64,000 bases of DNA. Origin: Hypomesus transpacificus. Taxonomy: Eukaryota; Chordata; Actinopteri; Osmeriformes; Osmeridae. Below are positions 20,361 to 30,713 of this stretch, piece after piece (positions within the stretch are counted from its first letter, which is position 1; every line of letters starts with the position of its first letter). The stretch covers positions 17,837,462 to 17,901,461 of the forward strand of contig NC_061082.1 of assembly GCF_021917145.1 (NCBI RefSeq). Direction: 5' to 3'. Both the position numbers and the translations under genes were made by a program. The notes under the pieces were generated by a model. The model was not told where the DNA came from and searched no databases. It saw only the letters and a list, made by a program, of their open reading frames with translations.

Positions 20361-21384
20361 GTAAAAAAAAAGGGGGGACAAGATGGCGTCAGAAAAGTTG
20401 CAGAGGAGCAAGATGGCGACCAAGATCACTTCTTCAAGGCCGATTATGTCAAGAGTGATAGACCAGCAGGTAACATGCAAATGAAAGGCATCATGGTGGA
20501 TGCGGGGGCGACTTCCCACATTGTGAATGACATCAACAAGTTCAAAAGCTTTGACAACTCGTTCCAGTCAGCGACCCACTCAGTGGAGTTAGCAGACGGA
20601 AGCAAATGCAGTGGAATAGCACAAAAGAGAGGAACGGCGGTGATACATTTTCTAGACAACGCAGGACGACAACACACAGTGCAGCTACGAGATACGCTCT
20701 ACATGCCATCGTACCCACATGACATCTTCTCAGTGGCAAGAGGAACAAATGGAGGAGCGACAATCACTTTCAAAAAGGGGGACAGTCGCATGGTCACCAA
20801 GGGTGGTAGCAGGTTTGACATCCATGAGGAGGGAAACTTGTACTACTTACCAACTGTTGAGAAGGATGTTGATCAATGTAAAGGGTGTCATGATATGCAA
20901 ACGTGGCATGAAATATTGGGTCATTGTAATTATGAAGATGTAAAAAAGCTGCAAGGTGTTGTGAAAGGCATGGAGATTAAGGGAGGTGCATTAGGGTTTG
21001 ATCAGTCATGTGATGTGTGTACACAGGGAAAGTTCACCCAGACAAGAAATAGGGAGCCAGATAGGAAGGCAAAGAAGCCCCTAGAACTAGTCCACACCGA
21101 CTTAGCCGGTCCCATGCGGACACCAAGCATAGAAGGACACAGATATGCACAGTCCTTTACAGACGACTACTCAGGCACTATGCTTGTATACTTCCTAAAA
21201 TCCAAGAGTGATACAGTGCAAGCTACAGAGAGATTCTTAGCAGACATAGCTCCTTATGGAGAAGTCAAGTGTATCCGTTCAGATAACGGCACTGAGTTTA
21301 CAAGTCGAGACTTCCAGACACTGTTAACAAAAAATAGGATTAAACATGAGAGGTCTGCGCCTTACTCACCCCACCAAAATGGCA
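20361..21384 (+). pseudogene. Copia pol: protease and integrase, truncated
   Basis: One open frame encodes the aspartic protease (VDAGATSHI active site), the GAG-pre-integrase zinc region (WHEILGHCNYEDV, then CDVCTQGKF) and the integrase core with HTDLAGP and RSDNGTEF carrying the first two acidic residues. It ends at SAPYSPHQNG, just before the expected catalytic glutamate. Reverse transcriptase and RNase H are missing. After 21384 the sequence is an antisense hAT-like exon, so the element was cut by rearrangement or insertion. The order protease-integrase fits Ty1/Copia, not Ty3. Confidence 0.88.
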
Positions 21385-21389
21385 CTTGC

Positions 21390-22590
21390 CAATTGCCATG
21401 GAGAGAGAGGGGTAGAAGACAGTGAAGCCAATTGCTGTCAGAGAAGTCAAACCATTTCTCGATGTAGGTGAGGGCAGTGTTGATGAATGCAGTGAACTCC
21501 TCCCTTGCCTTGCCTGCATCAACTGGAGAGAGACGTTGCATCTTTGTTTTAGTGAGGTAACCGTAGAACTGATCATCCTGCCTCTGCCTTAGTTTGGCAT
21601 TGAATGAATGCATGATTGGATACAGCTCTACACATGTAGTAGCACTGGTCTCAAGCTTCTTGACAACCTCTTCAAAGAGAGAGAGAATGTTGTTGCAGAA
21701 GAGGAGATAAACCTCCACAACATCGCCATCATTCTCCTGTACTCCGGACTCAGTGGTGAGCTTCAACAAAGTCCTGATTTGTTTGGGGCACTCATCTCCA
21801 AGGCTTATGAAGAAGGACTTCAATGCCGCCCAGCTTTGAAGGAGTCGTGAGATGGCAGGGTTGAGGGACAGCAATCTGGTAGTGACATGCCGCAGGACTT
21901 CTCTGAACTCAAGGTCACAGAACTCACAAAACTCCTTTAAAGTCTCCCTTCTTTTTGCAGATATGGAGAAGAAGCTGTAAACTTTAAGAACCACATTTTC
22001 TACATCTACACTTAAGTTGTCAAGAGCATGCTTGAGCGTATTGTGGACAATGTGTGCATGGCAGTTACCCTGAAGTAAGTGGTTATTTTGTTGTTTCAAC
22101 ATTGTATAGACAGAGTTGTGGACCCCAAAGTTCACATTTGCGTTGTCTGCGCTGAAAGCAGAAACTTGCTCTATTTTCAAGCCAACAACTTCCAACGAGT
22201 ACAGCAGACACCCCACGATCCCCACTGCTGATTCATCTGGATTTTCGACAAAGTCGATCATCTTATTCACCACACCACATTCTGGTGTGAAGAATTGGAC
22301 TGCCACTGGGAACATCTTTCTGTTGCCTTTGTTGGAGGCATCTGTCTGGATGGAGAAAGGTAGAGGTGTTTCATCCTTCTTCAACATCCTGACTATGTCT
22401 TCCACTGCCTTTGGTGCCAGCACATCCTTTACCAATGACTCTGCCTTGGTTCTCCCACAGGAGATTTTTTTGGCAACCTTGGAGTCTGGCAAAATCTTTG
22501 AGGTGAGCTTCTGTGCACAATCACTACTATTGTAGCTCAGGTTGTGCTTTACAGTGTGGTAAACCTGAGTCAGCTCTGCAGCTGTTACCT
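21390..22590 (-). pseudogene. hAT-like transposase exon, antisense to Copia
   Basis: A roughly 400-residue open stretch begins (minus strand) right after a good splice acceptor, TTCTTCCTTCCTCCCAG at about 22590. Motifs resemble hAT-derived proteins of vertebrates: FSIQTDASNKGN, FSADNANVNFG, GNCHAHIVHNTLKHA and FREVLRHVTTRLLSL (the family usually has TRWLSL; here the tryptophan is leucine). The C-terminal dimerisation region runs to EKWFDFSDSNWLHCLLPL and then stops at the Copia junction. It is unbroken by stops, so either young or once under selection, but it lacks its 5' exons and C-terminal end here. The coding sequence before the acceptor is intron. Confidence 0.7.
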
Positions 22591-22599
22591 GGGAGGAAG

Positions 22600-23540
22600 G
22601 AAGAATGAAAGAAACAATTAAATATAAAATATATATATATTTTTTTTTAAATTGTTTGTACTTACATATGATCATATTAAGGCACAGACTGGAAATTAGG
22701 CCATCCTATACCTTAAAATCCTCAAAGTTGACAGCATTAAAAAATGAATGTACAAAAAATGTATGCTCATAATATTCAGAGATGTATGGCTATTGCTGTA
22801 ACAATATAGGCTTTATTCTAAGACTTAAATATACAGCCAGTTTTAATAAATAGCTAATAATGGCTGGGTTTACCAGATTCGTTAAGAAGCTCTTAACGCT
22901 AAGAGCTTCTTAAGAACGTTCTACGAGCGCTCTAAAACTAATTTCTTAATAAAGCCTACAACGAAAATGTATTTGTGAGGAATGTTTATTTTAACGATTG
23001 AAAACAGATGCATCATAGACCGCCGTAGTATGTGTTGCCCGGGCAACAGAGGCTAATGTCATGATGCTAATACTTCAGTGAAATAGTAGACTACTGTTTC
23101 CGAAAGTAAATGTACTTCCTTAATGATATTAGCTTGTATTGTAAAATACACATTAGAATTGTGTTTCATATCACAAAGTAAAATGAGCAAATAGTTATCA
23201 CCCAGGCCTCTTTGCTTGTGGCGTTTCTGCAGTTGCCTTGCAGTAAAGCAGTTAGCCTAGCCATCTCCCAGAAGTTAACGAGCTGCTAAACTAATGTTCT
23301 GCTAGAGATAGTCACGCGAGTTTTCGTGACGTTGGTGACGTTAGTGGCGTCAGTGACTGTGGCTAGCAAGTTAGCCACCATTAGCTTCACTTTTCGCCAC
23401 AAAAATGCAATTTCTACTTCAACCGTGCAATGGAACGTAAATCCCAATACAACCAACGCAATCGCTACCAAGACGAACCTTTTGACATCGCCGTTGTCTA
23501 TGTAGTCCCAATATTGAGGCATCCTTAGGGGGGCGAAAAG
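22600..23540. other. Non-coding flank with a short perfect hairpin
   Basis: AT-rich. A perfect 14-bp stem TTAAGAAGCTCTTA / TAAGAGCTTCTTAA with the loop ACGC lies at 22882-22913. The minus-strand frame of 148 codons ending at 23286 includes the stem-loop repeats and resembles no protein I know. Confidence 0.4.
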
Positions 23541-23547
23541 AAACAAA

Positions 23548-23745
23548 AAATAATAATAATATATATGTGAGAAAACAATGGTTTGTGCTCGCCGAGGCAA
23601 GCACACCCCAATAATAATAAAGAGAAACAGGAAAACAATAGTTTGCCTATTGTTGAGAATGCTTAACAGCATTCTCACAATAATAATAATATATATGTGA
23701 GATAACAATGGTTGTGCCCTTGCCAAAGGCAAGGCACACCCAAAT
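23548..23745. repeat. Array of short stem-loop repeats
   Basis: Three related units of 60-80 bp, each AATAATAATA, ATATATGTGAGA (or similar), AACAATGGTT or AACAATAGTT, then a small palindrome: TGCTCGCCGAGGCAAGCA, TGCCTATTG with nearby GAATGCTTAACAGCATTC, and TGCCCTTGCCAAAGGCAAGGCA. The palindrome sequences differ but the stem is kept. Confidence 0.6.
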
Positions 23746-23867
23746 AGTGGCTGTAAAACCTTTTATTTTACAGCACATCGTGTGAACAGTTAGCTATTCG
23801 CTTGAGGACATCTATGGCAAATATGATTTAAGGTACGGCCTATAAGCAGTCTGGAACTTGAGGCCCT

Positions 23868-24398
23868 TATATATATATTATATATATATATATATATACA
23901 TATATATATAGGGCGGTATATGTTCTGTAAGTATTGGCAGTGTTTTGAAAAGTTTGCTGGTTCAGTATTTGTAGATTTTTCACGCGTTTCTGTGGTATAC
24001 TGGAAAACTATATTACGTATTTCATATGTTTTAAAGCCTGTTATTGTCAAACTAATTCAATATATACAAAGAGTCCCATTTTTAAAAGCAATCAATCTGC
24101 TCTTATAATCCAGAATTAAAATTATAGAAGTGATTTCACCTGACTATATCCCATTCACACTTTCCTATGTGCTGATGATATGACTTGAAATGGTGTTAAC
24201 CAGTCATTTTATGCCAGGGCCCCAAATCAGTGAAATGTGAGTTTTTGTAATGTTCATTTTTTGGGCCAATCAAGCTTTTAATATGCATCTGATCACTCTG
24301 CACAATAATCGACATACAGGGTGAATCAACACCTGAACAACTGAAGAAGCAAACTTTGCAAACACACAATGTACCGCCAATACTTTTGGCCATGACTG
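23868..24398. mobile_element. TA microsatellite invaded by a Tc1-type remnant
   Basis: (TA)n runs at 23868-23912. The following ~480 bp ends in CCAATACTTTTGGCCATGACTG (24377-24398), a classic Tc1-family terminal repeat, followed by TATA. Near 23931 the inner part of the opposite repeat, AAGTATTGGCAGTG, is still visible, but its outer end is lost. No transposase remains. The array linker resumes at 24411 (GAGTACCCCACGTAATCTCTT). Confidence 0.55.
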
Positions 24399-24611
24399 TA
24401 TATCTGGGTAGAGTACCCCACGTAATCTCTTGAAAGGAGTCCTAACACACAAAAACTAATCCTTTCTGTTAGGATCTCAGGAAGAACAACTTGGTAACAT
24501 ACAGGAGCTTCTGTTCACATACAGGCATCATCATCATTGATGTAGGAAATATTTTGTATGAAAGTGCGTCTTTTTGGTTCTAAGGGAAAACATGTCTTCG
24601 TACTTCTCATT

Positions 24612-24817
24612 AGAGTTCTAAAGGTTTACAGTATGACACATTTAGCAACACCCCTCCTCCCTTCACTCCTTTCTAATCCAAACAGTGTCAAGGCCCTGGA
24701 TTCCCTGTCCTTCCACATGGTATGAGGTAATTGTGCTAGAGGGTATAAAACACTGCTACATGTAGGGTAAATGGGTGAGTCTTAAAATATCTCATCGATG
24801 GTGTATCCCAACACAAG
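24612..24817 (+). promoter_or_regulatory. Receptor promoter and noncoding exon 1
   Basis: Array cassette with a strong TATA box GGGTATAAAACACTGC (about 24741), CTTTCTAATCCAAACAGTG upstream and exon 1 ending CCCAACACAAG|GTAACG, donor GT at 24818. The mini-ORF ATG at 24798 reads MVYPNTRYDL across the junction and stops at TAG, overlapping the receptor ATG out of frame. Confidence 0.78.
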
Positions 24818-24996
24818 GTAACGTACATTTAAGAGTCATTGCACTTTTACACTGTATTTGTCTCTACTAATATTTTAATATTGTGTAACCTTCTTACTTA
24901 CTAGCAGGTATACTATTATCAGTCTATCTGTAAAGAACACAGTGATTGAGTTAGAAAATGAAATGCTTTTGTAACCCTTTTATTTTCTTCACAGAT

Positions 24997-25938
24997 ATGA
25001 TCTTTAGTGACAATGCATCAACAGTGACATGGTTTACTCTTTCTGGGTTTGATGAGATGATGGAACACAGAGCCACATTCTTTTCTCTTAGTTTACTGTG
25101 TTACTGTGTGATTATACTAGTAAATGTTGCCCTCATTTTGACGATAGTCCTGGATGAAAACCTCCATGAGCCCATGTACATCTTCCTGTGTAACTTGTGC
25201 ATCAGTGGACTTTTTGGCACAACAGGATTCTACCCCAAGTTCCTCCTAGATCTACTGTCTGATCCGCAAGTTGTCTCTTATGCAGGATGTTTGATCCAAA
25301 CTTTTGTCATTTATTCTTCTGCCTGTGGAGATTTTGTAATTCTAGCAGTGATGGCATATGACAGGTATGTGGCAATCTGTAGACCACTGGAGTATCACTC
25401 TGTTATGACCAGGCAGAGGGTCGCTTGGTTAGTGTCTTATCCTTGGTTCTCTACATTCTGTTTAATAACTGTTCTCACAATTTTAACAAGTAAACTGAGG
25501 TTATGTGGATCACATATAGAGAAGCTCTATTGTGCAAACTGGTCTATTGTTAAACTCTCTTGCACTTCAACCACAGTAAACAACATATCGGGTTATATTG
25601 GCATTCTGTTCTATACTGGGCATATAACATTCATTGTGTGTTCTTATGTATATCTTATCAGGTCATGTTTGAAGTCTATTGAGGACAGAGGGAAGTTTAT
25701 GCAGACCTGCATGCCACATTTGTTGTCATTAATTAATGTAGCAGGTGCTCTGTTGTTTGAGGTTTTCTACAGTAGATATGGTTCAACAGATGTGTCACAA
25801 AACTTTCAGAATTTCATGGCAGTACAATTTTTAGTTATTCCTCCAATTTTAAACCCACTTATTTATGGTCTTAAACTGAGGCGTATTAGAAACCGAATTT
25901 TCTGCACAACAAGTAAAAGAAAGAAATCTTTAAAGTAA
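24997..25938 (+). CDS. Fish odorant receptor, intact
   Basis: 313 residues, MIFSDNASTVTWF. The open frame begins earlier (24958), but that part is intron ending TTTTCTTCACAG at 24994, so I start at 24997. TM2 reads LHEPMYIFLCNLC, TM3 ends MAYDRYVAIC (119-128), loop-2 cysteines are at 170, 179 and 189, and TM7 is PPILNPLIYGLK. It is very similar to the gene at 28349 in TM3-TM5 (GDFVILAVMAYDRYVAICRP, VAWLVSYPW). The tail ends CTTSKRKKSLK. Its stop is followed within about 35 bp by a dead receptor at 25972. Confidence 0.95.
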   Translation: MIFSDNASTVTWFTLSGFDEMMEHRATFFSLSLLCYCVIILVNVALILTIVLDENLHEPMYIFLCNLCISGLFGTTGFYPKFLLDLLSDPQVVSYAGCLIQTFVIYSSACGDFVILAVMAYDRYVAICRPLEYHSVMTRQRVAWLVSYPWFSTFCLITVLTILTSKLRLCGSHIEKLYCANWSIVKLSCTSTTVNNISGYIGILFYTGHITFIVCSYVYLIRSCLKSIEDRGKFMQTCMPHLLSLINVAGALLFEVFYSRYGSTDVSQNFQNFMAVQFLVIPPILNPLIYGLKLRRIRNRIFCTTSKRKKSLK

Positions 25939-25971
25939 AGACAACAATTGTAGGTTTTGGTGAGATTAGTA

Positions 25972-26995
25972 ATTTACTGTGCGATTACACTTGCAAATGT
26001 TGCTCTCATTTTGACGATAGTCCTGAATGAAAACCTCCACGAGCCCTTGTACATCTTCCTGTGTAACTTGTGCATCAGTTGGTACTGCAGGATTCTACCC
26101 CAAGTTCCTACTAGATACTGTCTCATCGTCAGGTCATTTCTTGTGCGGGGTGTTTCATTCAAGCTTTTGAAATATATTCTTCAGCATGTGGTGACTTTTT
26201 TAGTCTCTCAGTGATGGCATATGACAGGTATGTGGCAATCTGTAGACCACTGGAGTATCACTCTATCATGACTAAATATAAGGTCACTCAGTTAGCCTGT
26301 TACCCATGTTTTATCAATTACTCTTTCTTCACTGTCTCTTTTAGAATGACCAGTACCCTGAAGCTATGTGGAGCATATATAGAAGACTATACTGTTCAAA
26401 CTGGTCTATAGTTTAGCTTTCTTGCACTTCAACCATCCCAAATGACATAACTGTATGTATTATGATACCAAAATATTTATTATACTATAATATTAATAAA
26501 CTATTTATTTTTGACATTTTGTTTTCATTCTGTGTTCATATACCTATCTGATCAGATCTATTGCTGTTACAATTACCATTCAAATGAGACTGTCAAACTC
26601 ATATTGAAAGACTTTACTGTTCAAACTGGTCTGTGGTTAAGCTCTCTTGTAGTTTAACCATACCAGATTACATTTTTGGATACATAATCATACTTTTCTC
26701 AATTGGACATTTTATTTTCATTCTGTGTTCTAATACCTATCTGGTCAAATCATGTCTGGAGTCCATCAAAGACAGGGTAAAGTTCATGCAGACCTGCATG
26801 CCAGATTTCCTCTCTTTATTCAAAGTTTCACTTGCTTTGCTTTCATTGTTTTGAACAATCAATATGGTCCCACAAATCGACCACAAAGCCTTCAAAACTT
26901 CATGGCGAAAGAATTCCTTGCTGTCCCTATGATTCTAAACCCTGTCATTTATGGTCAGCTTTGAAACAGAATTCTGTGAGGATTGTGAAAAAAGC
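25972..26995 (+). pseudogene. Odorant receptor pseudogene, no 5' end
   Basis: Begins in TM1 (TTTACTGTGCGATTACACTT), fused to the 3' flank of the gene ending at 25938. Lesions: the CAGTTGGTACTGCAGG frameshift before TM3, altered sequence after GACTTTTTTAGTCTCTC, a TAG after ACTGGTCTATAG near 26412, an AT-rich rearranged stretch at 26440-26620 that duplicates the TTGAAAGACTTTACTGTTCAAACTGG region, and a TGA in TM6 at about 26852. TM7 (PMILNPVIYG) is still readable. It is the same dead lineage as 8769, 29278 and 43489. Confidence 0.92.
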
Positions 26996-27430
26996 AGATT
27001 TCACAATAAGTAGTTGATCAAATTTAGGTAGTTCAAAAGTTCCAAATCGTCTATAAAAATACATTGTAACTTTTATCTTCCTGCTTCAGTCTCTTTGTGG
27101 GATATATACATAGGTACTTACTTTATAATGGCATTCATCATAACCCCCTTTAATCCAAACAAGTGTCAAAAGATCTGAATTTTCTGTTCATCCACATGTT
27201 TTACTGGTTTTACAGACACTAACATGATATTTTGAGTGTGAGACTGATGTTAGATTGTTATGTTTTTTAATGATGTCACTTACAATACTGCAGTGTGTTT
27301 CTTGAATAAAGAGTCGAGGACAATGTCATATGGAGAGAAGACTTTATTGATGTAGTTCCCAGCAATGTCAATGATGTCAAAAGTCTCAGACTTTCTCTCT
27401 CTATGTACATTTTCTTATAACAGACTCATA
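26996..27430 (+). other. Second-type promoter relic and unit linker
   Basis: Carries TTGTAACTTTTATCTTCCTG, TTACTTTATAATGGCATTC, TTTAATCCAAACAAGTGTCA and GTTCATCCACATG, the same order as at 10041 and 44700, followed by TGATGTCACTTACAATACTG and TCTTGAATAAAGAGTCGAGG. It probably descends from a promoter whose gene is gone. Confidence 0.5.
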
Positions 27431-27755
27431 TCAGTGTGAAAACGGTGTTTGGTGAAGAAACAGGGGCCTGTTATAATGGTGCCTCGTGGACCTACATATC
27501 CAAACTGTGATAAAAAATACTGGCCCTGTGCTTATCAGAATGCCAGGTGTTCTGTCAATTTACCCTACCATGTCAGACGTTCCTACCGTAGGACTAAACT
27601 AACTGTCACCCTGACCTTGGTGTGGGCATGTGCCATAAACCCTGGTAGGACAATCTGACAGGTGGGTTCAACTGTCAGGACACCTGCACCCTGCTACAGA
27701 CTCACACACTCTACCTTCTGCAAGCCTCCATGCTGACACCTATCTGAACAACTTT
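27430..27755 (+). repeat. Array spacer block, copy 3
   Basis: One of the most complete copies: GTGTGAAAACGGTGTTTGGTG through CTTCTGCAAGCCTCCATGCT, closely matching 10660-10975. A 69-codon frame at 27449 is shared with 10674 but is broken in the other copies. Confidence 0.82.
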
Positions 27756-27966
27756 TACGATGAGTTCACAAAACAGATTTTAACAGATGTAACAGATTTG
27801 CAAAACAAGTCCAATTTCACATTCCCCTGCTATGGATACTGAAATTTGAAGCAAATTGTCAAAAACATACAATAAATGTATACACTAAGTAACAAACAGT
27901 AGTGAAAAATAAAATGAAATGCAGCATGACAATTCTGCATTAGGAATACATTTCTTCGATCTTCTT

Positions 27967-28169
27967 AGAGAGTTCTAAAGGTTTACAGTATGACCACATC
28001 TAGCAACACCCCTCCTCCCTTCACTCCTTTCTAATCCAAACAGTGTCAAGGGCCTGAGTCCCTGTCCACCCACATGGTATGAGGTTATCGTGCTAGAGGA
28101 CATAAAATACTGCTACATGTAGGGTGCCTTTAGGGTTAGGATCACATCGATGGTGTGTCCCAGCACCAG
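27967..28169 (+). promoter_or_regulatory. Receptor promoter and noncoding exon 1
   Basis: Nearly identical to the cassette at 11171. TATA box GGACATAAAATACTGC (about 28098); exon 1 ends CCCAGCACCAG|GTAACG, donor GT at 28170. The ATG at 28150 gives an 11-codon mini-ORF that ends at TGA inside the receptor's fifth codon region (CTTTATTGA). Confidence 0.78.
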
Positions 28170-28348
28170 GTAACGTACACACATATGTTTGTGCTCTATT
28201 TGTCTGTCATGAACCATTGTAGATATTACAAAGTTACACTGTATGCCTTTTTGCAGACGTGTTACATATTGTGATATGAGTTGCTATATTAAAGTCAGTC
28301 TTTTTTTAAGATGGTTGACTTTTTTAATCCTTTGATTTCTTCACAGAT

Positions 28349-29269
28349 ATGACCTTTATTGACAATGCATCAACAGTGACATGGTTTACTCTTTCTGGGT
28401 TTGATGAGATAATGGAACACAGAGCCACATTCTTCTCTCTAACTTTACTGTGTTACTGTGTGATTATACTTTTAAATGTTGCTCTCATTTTAATGATAGT
28501 CCTGGATGAAAACCTCCATGAGCCCATGTACATCTTCCTGTGTAACTTGTGCATCAGTGGACTTTTTGGCACAACAGGATTCTACCCCAAGTTCCTACTA
28601 GATCTACTGTCTGATCTGCAGGTTATCTCTTATGCAGGATGTTTAATCCAAACTTTTGTCATTTATTCTTCTGCCGGTGGAGACTTTGTAATTCTAGCAG
28701 TGATGGCATATGACAGGTATGTGGCAATCTGTAGACCATTGGAGTATCACTCTGTTATGACCAGGCAGAGGGTCGCTTGGTTAGTGTCTTATCCTTGGCT
28801 CTCTACATTCTGTTTAATAACTGTTCTCATTATTTTAACAAGTAAACTGAGGTTATGTGGATCACATATAGAGAAGCTTTACTGTGCAAACTGGTCTATT
28901 GTTAAACTCTCTTGCACTTCAACCACTCTAAACAACATATCGGGTTATACTGGCATTCTGTTCTATACTGGGCATGTAACATTCATTGTGTGTTCCTATG
29001 TAAATCTTATCAGATCATGTCTGAAGTCTATTGAGGACAGGGGAAAGTTTATGCAGACCTGCATGCCACATTTGTTGTCATTAATTATTGTAGCAGTTGC
29101 TCTGTTGTTTGAGGTTTTCTACAGTAGATATAGTTCAACAAATATATCACAAAATGTTCAGAATGTTATAGCTCTTCAATTTTTAGTTATTCCTCCAATT
29201 TTAAACCCGCTTATTTATGGTCTTAAACTGAGGCAGATTAAAAAACGAATTTTCGGCATGAAAAGTTAA
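28349..29269 (+). CDS. Fish odorant receptor, intact, short tail
   Basis: 306 residues, MTFIDNASTVTWF, starting two bases after the acceptor TTCTTCACAG (28346). All receptor marks are present: LHEPMYIFL, MAYDRYVAIC, FMQTCMPHL and PPILNPLIYGLK. Oddities: DEIMEHR for DEMMEHR, SSAGGDF, where the usual TM3 cysteine of SSACGDF is glycine, YSSTNISQNVQNVIALQF before TM7, and a C-terminal tail cut to KKRIFGMKS by a local indel, about seven residues shorter than its paralogues. The tail is cytoplasmic, so function may survive. The next dead receptor starts about 8 bp after the stop. Confidence 0.93.
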   Translation: MTFIDNASTVTWFTLSGFDEIMEHRATFFSLTLLCYCVIILLNVALILMIVLDENLHEPMYIFLCNLCISGLFGTTGFYPKFLLDLLSDLQVISYAGCLIQTFVIYSSAGGDFVILAVMAYDRYVAICRPLEYHSVMTRQRVAWLVSYPWLSTFCLITVLIILTSKLRLCGSHIEKLYCANWSIVKLSCTSTTLNNISGYTGILFYTGHVTFIVCSYVNLIRSCLKSIEDRGKFMQTCMPHLLSLIIVAVALLFEVFYSRYSSTNISQNVQNVIALQFLVIPPILNPLIYGLKLRQIKKRIFGMKS

Positions 29270-29277
29270 AGAAAGAT

Positions 29278-29945
29278 TTGCACTTATACTTGTAAATGTT
29301 GCTCTCATTTTGACGATAGTCATGGATGAAAACCTCCACGAGCCCTTGTACATCTTCCTGTGTAATTTGTGCATCAGTCAGTACTGCAGGATTCTACCCC
29401 AAGTTCCAACTAGATACTGTCTCATCGTCAGGTCATTTCTTGTGCAGGATGTTTCATTCTAGCCATTGGAATATATTCTTCAGCATGTGGAGACTTTTGT
29501 ATTCTAGCAGTGATGGCTTATGACAGGTATGTGGCAATCTGCAGACCACTGGAGTATCACTCTATTATGACTAAACAGAGGGCCTTTAGGGTCAGATAGC
29601 CTTTTATCCATGGTTTATCCATTTTTCTTTCTTCACTGTCTCTTTTACAATGACCAGTACCCTGAAGCTATGTGGAGCATATATAGAAAGACTATAATGT
29701 TCAAACTGGTCTATAGTTTAGTTTTCTTGCACTTAAACCATCCCAAATGATATAATTTTATATATTATGATACTATAATATTTATTATACTATAATATTA
29801 ATAAACTATTTATTTTTGACATTTTATTTTCATTCTGTGTTCATATACCTATCTGATCAGATCATGTCTTGAGTCTGGAGTAGATATGGTTCAACAGATG
29901 TTTCACAAAACTTTCAAAATGTTATGGCAGTAACATTTACATAGT
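29278..29945 (+). pseudogene. Odorant receptor pseudogene, no 5' end
   Basis: Starts in TM1 (TGCACTTATACTTGTAAATG) almost touching the stop of the gene before it. It repeats the frameshift CAGTCAGTACTGCAGG at the TM2-TM3 loop, has TAG in TTCTAGCCATTGGAAT and GTCAGATAGCC, then the same AT-rich replacement (TATAATATTTATTATACTAT) as the pseudogene at 25972. TM5 breaks off near 29870 and a short TM6-TM7 piece (GGTTCAACAGATGTTTCACA) follows. Confidence 0.9.
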
Positions 29946-30213
29946 TCTGACTTTACACTACCGTAGGTAGTTTCAAAATATCCCCCCTTCACACTAAGTC
30001 CAAACAAGTATGAAAGGATCTGAATTCAATGTTCATCCAGATGGCGTGAGGTAATTATTTGGTTTAGGTTTATTGATCCTCTAAGAAGATCTCATCTAAA
30101 TCTACCATTCAACTGCAGGCCAAGTCTATGTTCACTGGGTACATGGATATGTTACATATTGTACAACCTTACTACACCATTTACTTTAAGCAGCTATACT
30201 GTGTTCTTACAGT
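29946..30213 (+). other. Second-type promoter relic
   Basis: TTCACACTAAGTCCAAACAA, GTTCATCCAGATGGCGTGAG, TCTCATCTAAATCTACCATT and CAGCTATACTGTGTTCTTAC match 43080-43340 and 50220-50480. No gene attached. Confidence 0.5.
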
Positions 30214-30462
30214 TGTTACGGCCACAACCTGGATCGTGTCCCTTTACACCCCCTGCTGGTTCACCTGTATCATCCTGCCAAAACCCTACACACCTGCCGC
30301 CCATTACCTCATCATCCTGCATACTTCAACCACGAACCCAGTCCCTGTCTACCTGCCGACCTGCTGATTTCTCAACCAAGACCACAACTCCGGACTACAC
30401 CCAATAAAACACCTGATTGTATCTGTGCTGCGTTTGGGTCCTCTCTGTACCACACCGTAACA
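30214..30462 (+). mobile_element. Short solo LTR
   Basis: 249 bp from TGTTACGGCCAC to CACCGTAACA, with 8-bp inverted ends (TGTTACGG/CCGTAACA), a 5-bp duplication ACAGT on both sides (30209-30213, 30463-30467) and AATAAA near 30404. The flanks rejoin to the normal array sequence TTCTTACAGTAACTTTTA. A 79-codon frame inside is chance. Confidence 0.75.
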
Positions 30463-30713
30463 ACAGTAACTTTTAAGGAGGTTTTTGTTAGTATTTTCTA
30501 TACCTTTATTTGTTTTACAGATACCACCATGACCTTGAGTGTGAGTGTGAACACCATGAGTGTGTGAGTGATGTTAGATTGTGATGTTTCTTAATGATGA
30601 TACTTAGAATCCTTCATTGTCTTTCTTGAATAAAGAGTTGAGGACGACATGTAATGGAGAGAGGACTGATAACAGTGTGAAAACAGTGTTTGGTGAAGAA
30701 ACAGGGGCCTGTT

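Noticed and set aside
23286-23732. 148-codon minus-strand frame
   Set aside because: Much of it is translated stem-loop and AT-rich repeat sequence.
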